Of a stretch of 64,000 bases of DNA, positions 17,165 to 25,890 are shown piece by piece. This stretch comes from DAOSVX01 sp964493665 (GTDB taxonomy: Bacteria; Bacillota_I; Bacilli_A; RF39; UBA660), in NCBI GenBank assembly GCA_964493665.1, contig CAZBOZ010000003.1, forward strand, positions 1 to 64,000, read 5' to 3'. Under the pieces are notes generated by a model. It saw only the letters and a list, made by a program, of their open reading frames with translations. It was not told the origin of the DNA and searched no databases. The position numbers and the translations under genes are program-made. Positions within the stretch are counted from its first letter, which is position 1; each line of letters begins with the position of its first letter.

Positions 17165-17614
17165 ATGAACGAATATGAAGTTAATTCTAAAACACTGGCG
17201 ATTGTTTCATTGTCTTCTCAAAAATCAAAAATATACGAAGACTCTAATATATTTGTTGTTAATAAGTCAGCTACTAAGATAATGGAAGATAGCTGTCAAT
17301 TTTTTGGAAGTTCTTTGTTGGGGCGTCAGAAGGGAACAAATAATTTAATAGGAGTTACCCATAAGGCTCCAATAATAGTAGAAGAAAGTAGAGAAATAAT
17401 CTTTTTTCCGACTTTATCCCCAAGAAAAAACTCTTGTTCCTGGATAGCTTTAAAGAATATTGCTAGTTATTATGACAAAGATCAGAATGTTTATATTAAA
17501 TTTAAAAATAATGTTCAACTAGAATTAGACATTTCTTATGGAGTGGTAGACAATCAAGTTTTAAGAGCTACGAGATTAGAATCAGTATTAAGAAACAGAA
17601 AAATGGAAAAATAG
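17165..17614 (+). CDS. comK: ComK-family competence transcription factor, C-terminally short
   Basis: Homologue of ComK, which in Bacillus binds AT-rich boxes and switches on DNA-uptake genes. I recognise the family core: YEVNSKTLAIV (4-14), SCQFFGSSLLGRQKGT (43-58), HKAPIIV (66-72), FFPTLSPRKNSCSWI (80-94) and ISYGVVDNQVLRATRL (123-138). At 149 residues it lacks the last 40 or so residues of Bacillus ComK (192), which hold the MecA-recognition peptide. ATG at 17165 is chosen because AGGAGG lies 8 bases upstream; an earlier GTG at 17156 overlaps that site. It occupies the dnaN-recF slot where Bacillus has the small S4-domain gene yaaA. No clear promoter was found. Confidence 0.85.
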   Translation: MNEYEVNSKTLAIVSLSSQKSKIYEDSNIFVVNKSATKIMEDSCQFFGSSLLGRQKGTNNLIGVTHKAPIIVEESREIIFFPTLSPRKNSCSWIALKNIASYYDKDQNVYIKFKNNVQLELDISYGVVDNQVLRATRLESVLRNRKMEK

Positions 17615-17634
17615 CTGTTTTTTTTACCAAATAA

Positions 17635-17643
17635 TGATATAAT
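17635..17643 (+). promoter_or_regulatory. Extended -10 promoter for recF
   Basis: TGATATAAT (extended -10, hexamer 17638-17643) without a good -35; transcription would start near 17650, about 60 bases before recF. Confidence 0.5.
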
Positions 17644-17712
17644 ATATTTGTGTGTATGGGGATACAACAAATATATTACTTTTTATTATTTGATAGTTTA
17701 AGAGGCTTAAAT

Positions 17713-18813
17713 ATGCAAGTGACAAATTTAAAACTTATAAATTTTAGAAATTATGAATTCTTGGACCTAGCTTTTTCTAAAAAAAAGAATATTTTTTATG
17801 GCGAAAATGGGTCTGGGAAGACAAATATTCTAGAATCAATATATGTTTTGGCATTGACAAAGTCCTTTCGAGCTCCAAATGATAAAATTTTAATAAAAAC
17901 TAAAGCCAAAAAATTAAAAATAGAAGGAGAAATACTTGATAAACGAAGAAACAAATATTTATTAGAACTAAATGATTTGGGGAAAACAGTCAAAATTAAT
18001 AAGAATAAAATATCAAAATTAAGTGATTATATATCTAATATCAGTGTCGTTTTATTTAGTCCCGATGATTTTAAATTAATAAAGGACACACCAATGGTAA
18101 GAAGGAAGTTATTAAATGTTGATATTATTGAATTTGATAGGGAATATTTAGACTTATTAAATAAATATAATAAAGTCTTAAAACATCGTAATTCTTATCT
18201 AAGAACAATGTATTTAAATAATTTAGCAGATGTTAATTATTTAGAGGTTATAACTAATAATTTAATAGATGCAGGAATAGAACTATATAAAAAAAGAACA
18301 GCTTTTTTAGACAATATTAATAATCTTATTACTACAAAATACTATAAAATAACAAAAATAGCAGATCTAAAAATAGAATATTTATCAGAATATAAAAACT
18401 TAAATAAAAAAGAATTACTAAGCAAGTATAAGAAAAACATCAAAAAAGATATGGCTTTTGGTAAAACTACTATCGGAGTCCATCATGATGATTATAAATT
18501 TATGTTTAAAAATTTGAACATTCGCGATTATGGCTCAGAAGGACAGCAGAAAAATGCAGTAATCGCCTATAAATTATCTTTAATTGATTTATTTGTCAAC
18601 AAAAAGGGCCAATACCCAATATTACTATTAGACGATTTGTTTAGTGAACTTGATAAAATAAAAATAGGACACATAGTAAACTTATTAAAGAAACGAATTC
18701 AAATTTTCATAACTACAACGGAGCTAGAAAATTTAAATCAAAAGCTCTTAAAAAACAGTAAAATATTTAAAGTTAAGCAAGGAAAAGTGGAGGTAAGTCA
18801 AGATGAAGCATGA
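17713..18813 (+). CDS. recF: DNA replication/repair protein RecF
   Basis: SMC-like ATPase that helps load RecA at gaps. 366 residues: Walker A YGENGSGKTNILES (about 30-43), signature-like GSEGQQKNAVIAYKL, and Walker B LLLDDLFSELD. ATG at 17713 gives the usual MQVTNLKLINFRNYE start; reading from an earlier ATG at 17650 would add an unrelated 21 residues beginning inside the promoter. AGAGG precedes it. It overlaps gyrB by 11 bases. Confidence 0.96.
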   Translation: MQVTNLKLINFRNYEFLDLAFSKKKNIFYGENGSGKTNILESIYVLALTKSFRAPNDKILIKTKAKKLKIEGEILDKRRNKYLLELNDLGKTVKINKNKISKLSDYISNISVVLFSPDDFKLIKDTPMVRRKLLNVDIIEFDREYLDLLNKYNKVLKHRNSYLRTMYLNNLADVNYLEVITNNLIDAGIELYKKRTAFLDNINNLITTKYYKITKIADLKIEYLSEYKNLNKKELLSKYKKNIKKDMAFGKTTIGVHHDDYKFMFKNLNIRDYGSEGQQKNAVIAYKLSLIDLFVNKKGQYPILLLDDLFSELDKIKIGHIVNLLKKRIQIFITTTELENLNQKLLKNSKIFKVKQGKVEVSQDEA

Positions 18814-20716
18814 ATATACGGATAGTGATATCCAAGTATTAGAAGGATTAGAAGCCGTAAGAAAAAGACCTGGTATGTATATAGGAAGTACTGGAGAAAG
18901 GGGGCTTCATCATTTAGTATGGGAAATAGTTGATAACGCAGTAGATGAGGCTTTAGCGGGATATTGTGATGATATAGAAGTAATAATTGAAAAGAATAAC
19001 ATAATAAGTGTAAAAGATGATGGTAGGGGAATTCCCACTGGGACAAATGCTAAAACCGGCCTTTCAACTGTTGAAACTATTTTTACAGTTCTTCATGCTG
19101 GTGGTAAATTTGGTGGTGAAGGATATAAAGTATCTGGTGGGCTTCATGGTGTTGGAGCTAGTGTAGTAAATGCCTTATCTAGTTGGCTAGAGGTTAAAAT
19201 ATATAAGGAAGGTCAAGTCTATTGCCAAAAATTTGAAAATGGTGGGAAGCCTAACGGCAAATTAGAAATTGTTGAAAAATGTGACATAGGACGTAGAGGA
19301 TCAACAATAACCTTTAAAGCCGATCCTGAAGTTTTTCAGGAAACTACCGAGTACAATTATGAAACTCTTTATAATCGTTTGAGAGAAATAGCTTTTTTAA
19401 ATAAAGGGTTAAAAATTCATTTAAGAGATGAAAGAACCGAATTAAAAACTGCGGATTTTTATTATGAAGGCGGAATAATTGAATATGTTCAATTACTTAA
19501 TAAAAATAAAACTCCAATTCACAATACTGTTATTTATATTGAGGGCAAAGAATCAGATGTTTCAATTGAGGTAGCAATGCAATATAATGAAGGCTATAAT
19601 CAAAGTATATATTCTTTTACAAATAACATAAATACATATGAGGGAGGAACTCATGAAGAAGGGGTAAGAAATTCTCTTACTAGAATAATAAATAACTACG
19701 CTAAAAGCACTAAATACTTAAAAGATAATGATGAAGCTTTAAGTGGTGATGATGTTAGAGAAGGCTTAACAATGATTATTTCTTGTAAGCACCCAAATCC
19801 TCAATTTGAAGGGCAAACTAAAACTAAACTTGGTAATGTTGAAGTAAGAAAAATATCTTCAGATATTTTTTCCGAGGGGCTAGAAAGATTTTTATTAGAA
19901 AACCCTGATGAAGCAAAAATTATTGTTGAAAAGTCTATGTTGGCTTCACATGCGAGAATGGCCGCCAAAAAGGCTAGGGAATTAACTAGAAGAAAAGGTG
20001 GGTTAGAGCTTACTAATCAATGGGGTAAGTTGGCAGATTGTTCTTGTAAAGATCCAAGTAAATCAGAAATATTTATCGTTGAAGGAGATTCAGCAGGAGG
20101 ACAAGCTAAACAGGGAAGAGACGCTAAAACCCAAGCAATATTACCGTTAAGAGGGAAAATCCTTAATGTTGAAAAATCCAGATTAGATAAAATTCTTGGT
20201 AATGAAGAAATAAGAAGTATGATAACAGCATTTGGTACAGGCATTGGCGACGAGTTTGATATCTCTAAGTTAAGATATAATAAAATAATTATAATGACCG
20301 ATGCTGATGTTGATGGCTCACATATTAGAACGCTTTTATTAACACTTTTCTACCGCTTTTTTAAACAAATAATTGAAAATGGCAATGTATATGTGGCTCA
20401 GCCACCACTTTATAAAATAACGCATGGTAAAACATTCAAATTTGTTCTAACTGATGAAGAAAGAGATGAGTATCTAGCTTCTTTGCCACCAACTACCAAC
20501 GCTGTTATAAACAGAAACAAGGGGTTAGGGGAAATGGATAAAGAAGAACTATGTGATACAACAATGAACATTGAGCATAGAACCTTAAGACAAATCACCG
20601 TAGAAGATGCTATCGAGGCCGATGAAACATTTGAAACGTTAATGGGCGAAAATGTTGAGCCAAGAAGAGAATTTATTGAGCAATTTGCGCCATATGCGAA
20701 GAACTTAGATATTTAA
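18803..20716 (+). CDS. gyrB: DNA gyrase subunit B
   Basis: ATPase subunit of gyrase. 637 residues: GHKL ATPase with VDNAVDEALAGYCDDI and DDGRGIP, then GGLHGVGASVVNAL; Toprim domain with VEGDSAGGQAKQGRD, DADVDGSHIRTLLL; C-terminal HRTLRQITVEDA. Length without insertion is the Gram-positive form. GGAGGT precedes the ATG inside recF. gyrA follows after 14 bases. Confidence 0.97.
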   Translation: MKHEYTDSDIQVLEGLEAVRKRPGMYIGSTGERGLHHLVWEIVDNAVDEALAGYCDDIEVIIEKNNIISVKDDGRGIPTGTNAKTGLSTVETIFTVLHAGGKFGGEGYKVSGGLHGVGASVVNALSSWLEVKIYKEGQVYCQKFENGGKPNGKLEIVEKCDIGRRGSTITFKADPEVFQETTEYNYETLYNRLREIAFLNKGLKIHLRDERTELKTADFYYEGGIIEYVQLLNKNKTPIHNTVIYIEGKESDVSIEVAMQYNEGYNQSIYSFTNNINTYEGGTHEEGVRNSLTRIINNYAKSTKYLKDNDEALSGDDVREGLTMIISCKHPNPQFEGQTKTKLGNVEVRKISSDIFSEGLERFLLENPDEAKIIVEKSMLASHARMAAKKARELTRRKGGLELTNQWGKLADCSCKDPSKSEIFIVEGDSAGGQAKQGRDAKTQAILPLRGKILNVEKSRLDKILGNEEIRSMITAFGTGIGDEFDISKLRYNKIIIMTDADVDGSHIRTLLLTLFYRFFKQIIENGNVYVAQPPLYKITHGKTFKFVLTDEERDEYLASLPPTTNAVINRNKGLGEMDKEELCDTTMNIEHRTLRQITVEDAIEADETFETLMGENVEPRREFIEQFAPYAKNLDI

Positions 20717-20730
20717 GGGAGGAATTAAAG

Positions 20731-23148
20731 ATGGATAAACTACAAAATAGTAATATAGTTAAAGAAATGCAAAAATCATTTTTGGAATATTCTATGAGCG
20801 TTATTATATCAAGAGCTATTCCTGATTTAAGAGATGGTTTAAAACCTGTTCATAGACGTATACTATATACTATGCTAGAATCTGGGTTTACTCCCGATAA
20901 AGGCTATGTAAAATGCGCTAAAACAGTTGGAGCCGTAATTGGTAATTACCATCCTCATGGCGATACAGCAGTATATGATGCTATGGTTAGAATGGCTCAA
21001 GACTTTAGTTACCGTCATCCATTGATAGATGGTCACGGGAACTTTGGAGCTATAGATGGCAGTACTGCAGCTGCTTATCGTTATACAGAATCAAGAATAT
21101 CTAAAATAGCTATGGAAATACTTAGAGATATAAACAAGAACACTGTTGATTTTGATGATAATTTCGACGCTACAAGAAAAGAACCTGCTGTTTTACCAAG
21201 TAGATTTCCTAATATTATAGTTAATGGGACTATGGGAATAGCTGTTGGTATGGCGACAAATATTCCTCCTCATAATTTGGGCGAAGTAATAGATGGCTGT
21301 GTGGCCTATATTGATAATCCGGAAATTGATACCCTGGGGTTAATGCAACACATAAAAGGCCCAGATTTTCCTACGGGAGGATCGATATTAGGTAATAGTG
21401 GTATTAAGAAAGCTTATGATACTGGCAAAGGGTCAATAACTATTAGAGGAAAAGTAAATACTATAGAAAAAAATGGCAGGTATGAGCTTGTCATAACTGA
21501 AGTACCTTATCAAGTAAATACAACCGCTCTGATAACTAAAATCGCTGAGTTAGTTAGAGATAAAATTATTGATGGCATCGCTGATCTTCGTGAAGAAACA
21601 TCTTTTAAAGATGGCATGAAAATTGTGATAGAGCTAAAAAAAGATGCTAATCCAGGAGTGGTATTAAATAATCTATATAAACATACCCAATTGCAATCTT
21701 CTTTTGGTATAAATATGTTGATGTTATACCAAGGGAAACCAGTTACTTTGGGCTTAAAAGAGATTATTAGAAACTATATAGATTTCCAAAAAGAAGTTAT
21801 TTATAGAAGAACCGAGTTTGATTTAGATAAAGCTATCAAAAGAGCCCATATTTTAGAGGGTTTAAAGATCGCTTTAGATCATATTGATGAGGTTATAAAG
21901 ATAATAAAAGAAGCCAAAACTGATATTGTAGCTAAAGAAAAATTAACTAGTAGATTCGGTTTAGATGATGCTCAAACCGAGGCAATATTAGAAATGAAGT
22001 TAAGAAAATTAACCGGTCTAGAAAAAGAAAAAGTAATAGAAGAGTTAGAGGCGTTGCTGAAACTTATTGATGAGTTAAAATCAATACTAGCAAGTGAAGC
22101 AAAAGTTCTAACGATAATAAAAGAAGAAATGTTAGAAATAAAGCAAAAGTATGCCAACGAAAGAAAGACTACCATTGATATGACATCTATTGAATATATT
22201 GAAGATGAATCTTTGATCCCTGAAGAAGAAATTATTATAACCTTAACAAATAAAGGGTATATAAAAAGATTGGCTGCTGACGCTTATAAAACTCAAAATA
22301 GAGGCGGAGTTGGAGTGAAGGGCATAACCACTAACGAAGAGGACTTTGTAGAGCATCTAGTTAATCTCTCAACTCACGATTACCTATTGTGTTTTACTAA
22401 TAAAGGCAAAGTATATCGACTAAAAGGATACGAGATTCCAGAATTTGGCAAGCAAGCCAAAGGTTTACCAATTGTAAATTTGCTGCAAATAGATAAAGAC
22501 GAGTGCATAAACTCAATTATCAAGTTATCTAAAGATAACGATTATAATTATTTGCTATTTGCTACCAAAAAAGGAATAGTAAAAAGAACAAAAATAGCTG
22601 ATTTTGATAATATAAGAGCTACTGGCAAGATTTGCATTAGCTTAAAAGAGGCTGATGAACTAATTGCGGTGAGAAAAACAACTGGAACTGATGAAGTTTT
22701 GCTTGGATCATCTTTAGGCAGAATGGCTAAGTTTAACGAAAACGATGTAAGAGTTATGGGTAGAACTGCCGGTGGAGTAAGGGGAATAAACCTAGGCCTA
22801 GCAGAATGTATAGGAGCGGAGGTTGCAAATAGCAAACAAAGCGTTCTAATAGTTACCCAAAATGGCTACGGGAAGAAAACTCCGGTCAGTGAGTATAGAC
22901 TTTCTAAAAGAGGCAGCAAAGGAGTAAAAGCTTTAAGCATAACTGAAAAAAATGGTCCAATATCATCATTTAAAATAGTTAGAGAAGATGCTGATATTAT
23001 GATTATAACTGATTTTGGAACTGTAATAAGGCTTCCGCTGGAGCAAATATCTGAACTAGGAAGAGTTACTCAAGGAGTAAGATTAATAAATTTAAAAGAA
23101 AATCAAAAAGTTTCCACAATTAGTATAGTTGATAAAACTGACGAATAA
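20731..23148 (+). CDS. gyrA: DNA gyrase subunit A
   Basis: Breakage-reunion subunit of gyrase. 805 residues: N-terminal SFLEYSMSVIISRAIPDLRDGLKPVHRR, the quinolone region YHPHGDTAVYD with Thr at the position of E. coli Ser83, active-site Tyr in AAYRYTESR (about residue 121), and a C-terminal beta-pinwheel with the GyrA-box-like QNRGGVGVKG. The box and pairing with gyrB favour GyrA over ParC. A parS palindrome directly after the stop may also act as its terminator. Confidence 0.97.
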   Translation: MDKLQNSNIVKEMQKSFLEYSMSVIISRAIPDLRDGLKPVHRRILYTMLESGFTPDKGYVKCAKTVGAVIGNYHPHGDTAVYDAMVRMAQDFSYRHPLIDGHGNFGAIDGSTAAAYRYTESRISKIAMEILRDINKNTVDFDDNFDATRKEPAVLPSRFPNIIVNGTMGIAVGMATNIPPHNLGEVIDGCVAYIDNPEIDTLGLMQHIKGPDFPTGGSILGNSGIKKAYDTGKGSITIRGKVNTIEKNGRYELVITEVPYQVNTTALITKIAELVRDKIIDGIADLREETSFKDGMKIVIELKKDANPGVVLNNLYKHTQLQSSFGINMLMLYQGKPVTLGLKEIIRNYIDFQKEVIYRRTEFDLDKAIKRAHILEGLKIALDHIDEVIKIIKEAKTDIVAKEKLTSRFGLDDAQTEAILEMKLRKLTGLEKEKVIEELEALLKLIDELKSILASEAKVLTIIKEEMLEIKQKYANERKTTIDMTSIEYIEDESLIPEEEIIITLTNKGYIKRLAADAYKTQNRGGVGVKGITTNEEDFVEHLVNLSTHDYLLCFTNKGKVYRLKGYEIPEFGKQAKGLPIVNLLQIDKDECINSIIKLSKDNDYNYLLFATKKGIVKRTKIADFDNIRATGKICISLKEADELIAVRKTTGTDEVLLGSSLGRMAKFNENDVRVMGRTAGGVRGINLGLAECIGAEVANSKQSVLIVTQNGYGKKTPVSEYRLSKRGSKGVKALSITEKNGPISSFKIVREDADIMIITDFGTVIRLPLEQISELGRVTQGVRLINLKENQKVSTISIVDKTDE

Positions 23149-23151
23149 TTA

Positions 23152-23183
23152 AAACAATGTTTCACGTGAAACATTGTTTTTTT
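23152..23183 (+). terminator. Probable gyrA terminator formed by parS1
   Basis: The parS palindrome and its flanks form AACAATGTTTCAC / GTGAAACATTGTT followed by seven T, 3-4 bases after the gyrA stop region. A hairpin of this shape could terminate gyrA transcription. Confidence 0.5.
23158..23173. promoter_or_regulatory. parS: parS site 1
   Basis: TGTTTCACGTGAAACA, a perfect match to the Bacillus Spo0J/ParB consensus, within a longer perfect palindrome (23154-23177). Confidence 0.93.
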
Positions 23184-23190
23184 GTTCGCA

Positions 23191-23212
23191 AATTATTTCC
23201 CGGGAAATAATT
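23191..23212. promoter_or_regulatory. Noc-binding site (NBS) between parS sites
   Basis: Core ATTTCCCGGGAAAT (23195-23208) in a 22-base perfect palindrome identical to the one at 12199-12220. It lies between parS1 and parS2. Confidence 0.88.
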
Positions 23213-23217
23213 TCTAA

Positions 23218-23233
23218 TGTTTCACGTGAAACA
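23218..23233. promoter_or_regulatory. parS: parS site 2
   Basis: Second perfect TGTTTCACGTGAAACA, 60 bases from site 1 (about six helical turns). Confidence 0.93.
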
Positions 23234-23380
23234 TAACAATTAAAAAACACATAAATATCGCTATTTCACTTTTTAAAAATTAAAGATTAAATGAGCCACA
23301 ATTAAATAATTGTATTTAACGCAATTGAAAACTAATAAAAATGTTTTGAGTTTTGTATAGATGACAAATTATTAAAACAA

Positions 23381-23396
23381 TGTTTCACGTGAAACA
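23381..23396. promoter_or_regulatory. parS: parS site 3
   Basis: Third perfect TGTTTCACGTGAAACA, within the same extended palindrome as site 1 (23376-23401). It ends 3 bases before the -35 element of the SRP RNA promoter. The 147 bases between sites 2 and 3 are AT-rich with nothing recognisable. Confidence 0.93.
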
Positions 23397-23399
23397 TTG

Positions 23400-23428
23400 T
23401 TGCTAAAAAAACATATAAATGATATTAT
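23400..23428 (+). promoter_or_regulatory. SRP RNA promoter
   Basis: -35 TTGCTA (23400-23405), 17-base spacer, -10 TATTAT (23423-23428). The start predicted at about 23435 matches the first base of the RNA's outer stem. Confidence 0.75.
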
Positions 23429-23434
23429 CTTTTT

Positions 23435-23512
23435 GTGCAACAAGCCCAGTAGCAATTGGTCAGAATCGGAAGATGGCAGCCAAACTATTTAAAGCTTGTG
23501 TGCACTTTTTTT
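23435..23512 (+). ncRNA. ffs: Small signal recognition particle RNA (4.5S type)
   Basis: RNA of SRP, which with Ffh targets nascent membrane proteins. The universal domain IV loop is visible as GGTCAG, then TCGGAAGATGGCAGCC (about 23458-23481). Outer stem: GTGCA and ACAAGC at 23435-23445 pair with GCTTGT and TGCAC at 23494-23505, and a T run follows, so the stem doubles as terminator. About 75 nt, so the small form without the Alu domain found in Bacillus. It lies upstream of tadA and dnaX, the same neighbourhood as in Bacillus. Confidence 0.9.
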
Positions 23513-23523
23513 AAGGAGAAACA

Positions 23524-23949
23524 ATGAATAATAGATTTTTTAATGATGCTTTGAATGAATCTTTTAAAGCCGAAAAAAAACAAAGTGTTCCAGTAGGAGC
23601 AGTGTTAGTAAAAAATAATAAAATAATTTCTAGGGCTCATAATATAAACTATAAGTCAAATATGGTAATTGATCATGCCGAAATAATATGTATTAAAAAG
23701 GCCGTTAAAAAAAGCAATGATTGGCGATTAGATGATTTTGATATGTATGTTACATTAGAACCATGTGATATGTGCAAAGAGGTGATAAAGGCTTCAAGAA
23801 TTAAAAATGTTTTTTATCTTTTACCAAAAAATAGTAAAGTTTGCAAACAGCAAACAAAATTTATTAAAGCTATAAACGTTACTGATGTTGATACTAAGCT
23901 GGGAGAAAATAAACTAAAAAGTTTTTTTAAAAAGCTAAGACAGAAATAA
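23524..23949 (+). CDS. tadA: tRNA(adenine34) deaminase
   Basis: Zinc deaminase that makes inosine at the wobble position of tRNA-Arg(ACG). 141 residues with the catalytic HAE (His51-Glu53) and zinc-binding PCDMC (Cys81, Cys84), as in the cytidine-deaminase superfamily. The sequence SRAHN matches TadA. AAGGAGA precedes the ATG just after the SRP RNA. A more general nucleoside deaminase role cannot be excluded from sequence, but the position next to ffs and dnaX matches Bacillus tadA. Confidence 0.92.
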   Translation: MNNRFFNDALNESFKAEKKQSVPVGAVLVKNNKIISRAHNINYKSNMVIDHAEIICIKKAVKKSNDWRLDDFDMYVTLEPCDMCKEVIKASRIKNVFYLLPKNSKVCKQQTKFIKAINVTDVDTKLGENKLKSFFKKLRQK

Positions 23950-23964
23950 AAAATATGCTATAAT
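23937..23964 (+). promoter_or_regulatory. dnaX promoter
   Basis: -35 AAGACA (23937-23942), 16-base spacer, extended -10 TGCTATAAT (hexamer 23959-23964), overlapping the end of tadA. Confidence 0.55.
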
Positions 23965-23982
23965 AAATATGTAGGTGGGAGC

Positions 23983-25584
23983 ATGGAATATAAAGTTTTA
24001 TACAGAAAATATCGTCCAACAAATTTTGATCAAATAGTTGGGCAAGATTATATAATAAACATTTTAAAAAAAGCTGTTGTAAATAATAAGCTTTCACATG
24101 CCTATCTTTTTTCTGGCCCTAGAGGAACGGGAAAAACTAGTACTGCTAAAGTTTTTGCTAAAGCTATTAATTGCGAAGACAATAATTTAGGGAATCCCTG
24201 TGATAAGTGCCCTTCTTGTGTAGAATTTGATGGAAGTCCCGATATTATTGAAATAGATGCCGCTTCTAATAATGGAGTAGATGAAATAAGGGAATTAAGA
24301 AATAATGTTAAACTAGTTCCAGCTTTATCAAAATATAAAGTTTATATAATAGATGAAGTTCACATGTTGTCAATTGGTGCTTTTAACGCCCTTTTAAAAA
24401 CACTAGAAGAGCCTCCTGCACATGTTATTTTTATTTTAGCTACCACTGATGCTCAAAAAATTCCTGTAACAGTAATTTCTAGATGTCAAAGATTTGATTT
24501 TCATCAGTTAAGTTCTGATGTAATATCAAATTATTTGCTAGATATTTGCCAAGCCGAAGGAATAAAGGCTTCAAAAGAGGCAACTGACGAAATAGCTTAT
24601 TTAAGTGATGGAGCAATGAGAGATGCTCTAGGACTATTAGATCAAATATTAAGTGTTGTTAACAAGGAGTTGAAAACAGTTGATGTCGAAAAAATAATAA
24701 AAACTGTTTCTAAGCAAAAATTAGAAGAATTGTATTTAGCAATTGAAAGCAACGACGCCGAAAAAACATCTAAAATTGTTAATGACTTGGCAAACAGCGG
24801 TTATGATTTTACATCTTTTGTTAATAAATTGGTAAAATTTTTAAGAGATAAAGCAATTTTAGTAAAACAAAACAAAAATAACAGTCAAATGCCCTTTACA
24901 AAAATTAAAAATTTGATATTTAATTTAAATAAGATATTATATAATAGCAAAACAGAAATAAGCCCCTATTTATTGGCTGAAATAGAATTGTTAGACAATA
25001 TAGATACTAAAGATACTTTAATAGAAAATAATTCTTTTAAAGAAATTCCTTCATCCAACTTAATGGTTGAAAACCCGATTGATTCGAGAGAGCCAGTCAA
25101 GCTTAAAAAAGCAGAAAAAGGATTAGATAAAGATTTTAAAAGGATTAGAATTAATAATTGTTTTGCTAAAGCCAGCAAAGAAAGGCTAAATGCTAGCAAA
25201 AAAAATTGGTTAGAATTTATAAATTATTTATCAGAGGAAAATCATAAACTATATGGATTTGCTGTTGATAGTGATTTAGTAGCCGCATCTGATAATTATT
25301 TATTATTAAAGTGTAATAGTGAAAGTCAAACATCTTTATTTAATAAGAATGTTGAAAAAATTGAAAAAGAATATTTGAATTTTTTAAAAGAGGAATATTT
25401 AATGGCTTTGCTAACAGAAGAAGAGTGGAAAAATTATAAGAATAAGTATATTGATGATAAGAAAAAAAATATTACTTATGAAATAATTGAAGAAACAAAG
25501 CCCAAAACAAAAAATGTGGCTGAAAATAAATTAAGTAAGATTGCTTATAAAATATTTGACGAAAAAAATATTAAAGTAGAATGA
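23983..25584 (+). CDS. dnaX: DNA polymerase III subunit gamma/tau
   Basis: Clamp-loader ATPase. 533 residues: Walker A GPRGTGKT (45-52), zinc module Cys64, 73, 76 and 79, DEVHML Walker B, and sensor SRCQRFDFH. The region after about 360 is the poorly conserved tau-specific part. It starts the segment dnaX-ybaB-recR-holB-ricT. GGTGGGAG precedes the ATG. Confidence 0.96.
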   Translation: MEYKVLYRKYRPTNFDQIVGQDYIINILKKAVVNNKLSHAYLFSGPRGTGKTSTAKVFAKAINCEDNNLGNPCDKCPSCVEFDGSPDIIEIDAASNNGVDEIRELRNNVKLVPALSKYKVYIIDEVHMLSIGAFNALLKTLEEPPAHVIFILATTDAQKIPVTVISRCQRFDFHQLSSDVISNYLLDICQAEGIKASKEATDEIAYLSDGAMRDALGLLDQILSVVNKELKTVDVEKIIKTVSKQKLEELYLAIESNDAEKTSKIVNDLANSGYDFTSFVNKLVKFLRDKAILVKQNKNNSQMPFTKIKNLIFNLNKILYNSKTEISPYLLAEIELLDNIDTKDTLIENNSFKEIPSSNLMVENPIDSREPVKLKKAEKGLDKDFKRIRINNCFAKASKERLNASKKNWLEFINYLSEENHKLYGFAVDSDLVAASDNYLLLKCNSESQTSLFNKNVEKIEKEYLNFLKEEYLMALLTEEEWKNYKNKYIDDKKKNITYEIIEETKPKTKNVAENKLSKIAYKIFDEKNIKVE

Positions 25585-25599
25585 ATGGATGGATGAAAA

Positions 25600-25887
25600 A
25601 TGAATATGCAAAATTTAATGGCCCAAGCCCAAAAGATGCAAAAAGAAATCATGGCTAAGAAAGAAGAAATAAACCAAAAAGAATTTTTGGAAAAAAATGA
25701 ATATGTTGAAATTGCCATTACTGGTGATAAAAAGCTTAAAAGAATTAAAATAAATCCAGATACTTCGAGTGACTTAGAAGCTTTAGAAGACATGATTGCT
25801 ATCGCTTATAACAATGCTATATCAAAGATAGATAAAGAAATGGAAAAGGCTTTAGGAGCTTATGGCTCATTGAATGGATTGATTTAA
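25600..25887 (+). CDS. Nucleoid-associated protein YbaB/EbfC family
   Basis: Small DNA-binding dimer, usually encoded between dnaX and recR. 95 residues: N-terminal MNMQNLMAQAQKMQKEI helix, central beta-sheet with VEIAITGDKKLKRIKINP, and a C-terminal helix. Length and position fit. Role in nucleoid organisation is known only in outline for the family. Confidence 0.94.
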   Translation: MNMQNLMAQAQKMQKEIMAKKEEINQKEFLEKNEYVEIAITGDKKLKRIKINPDTSSDLEALEDMIAIAYNNAISKIDKEMEKALGAYGSLNGLI

Positions 25888-25890
25888 TAT

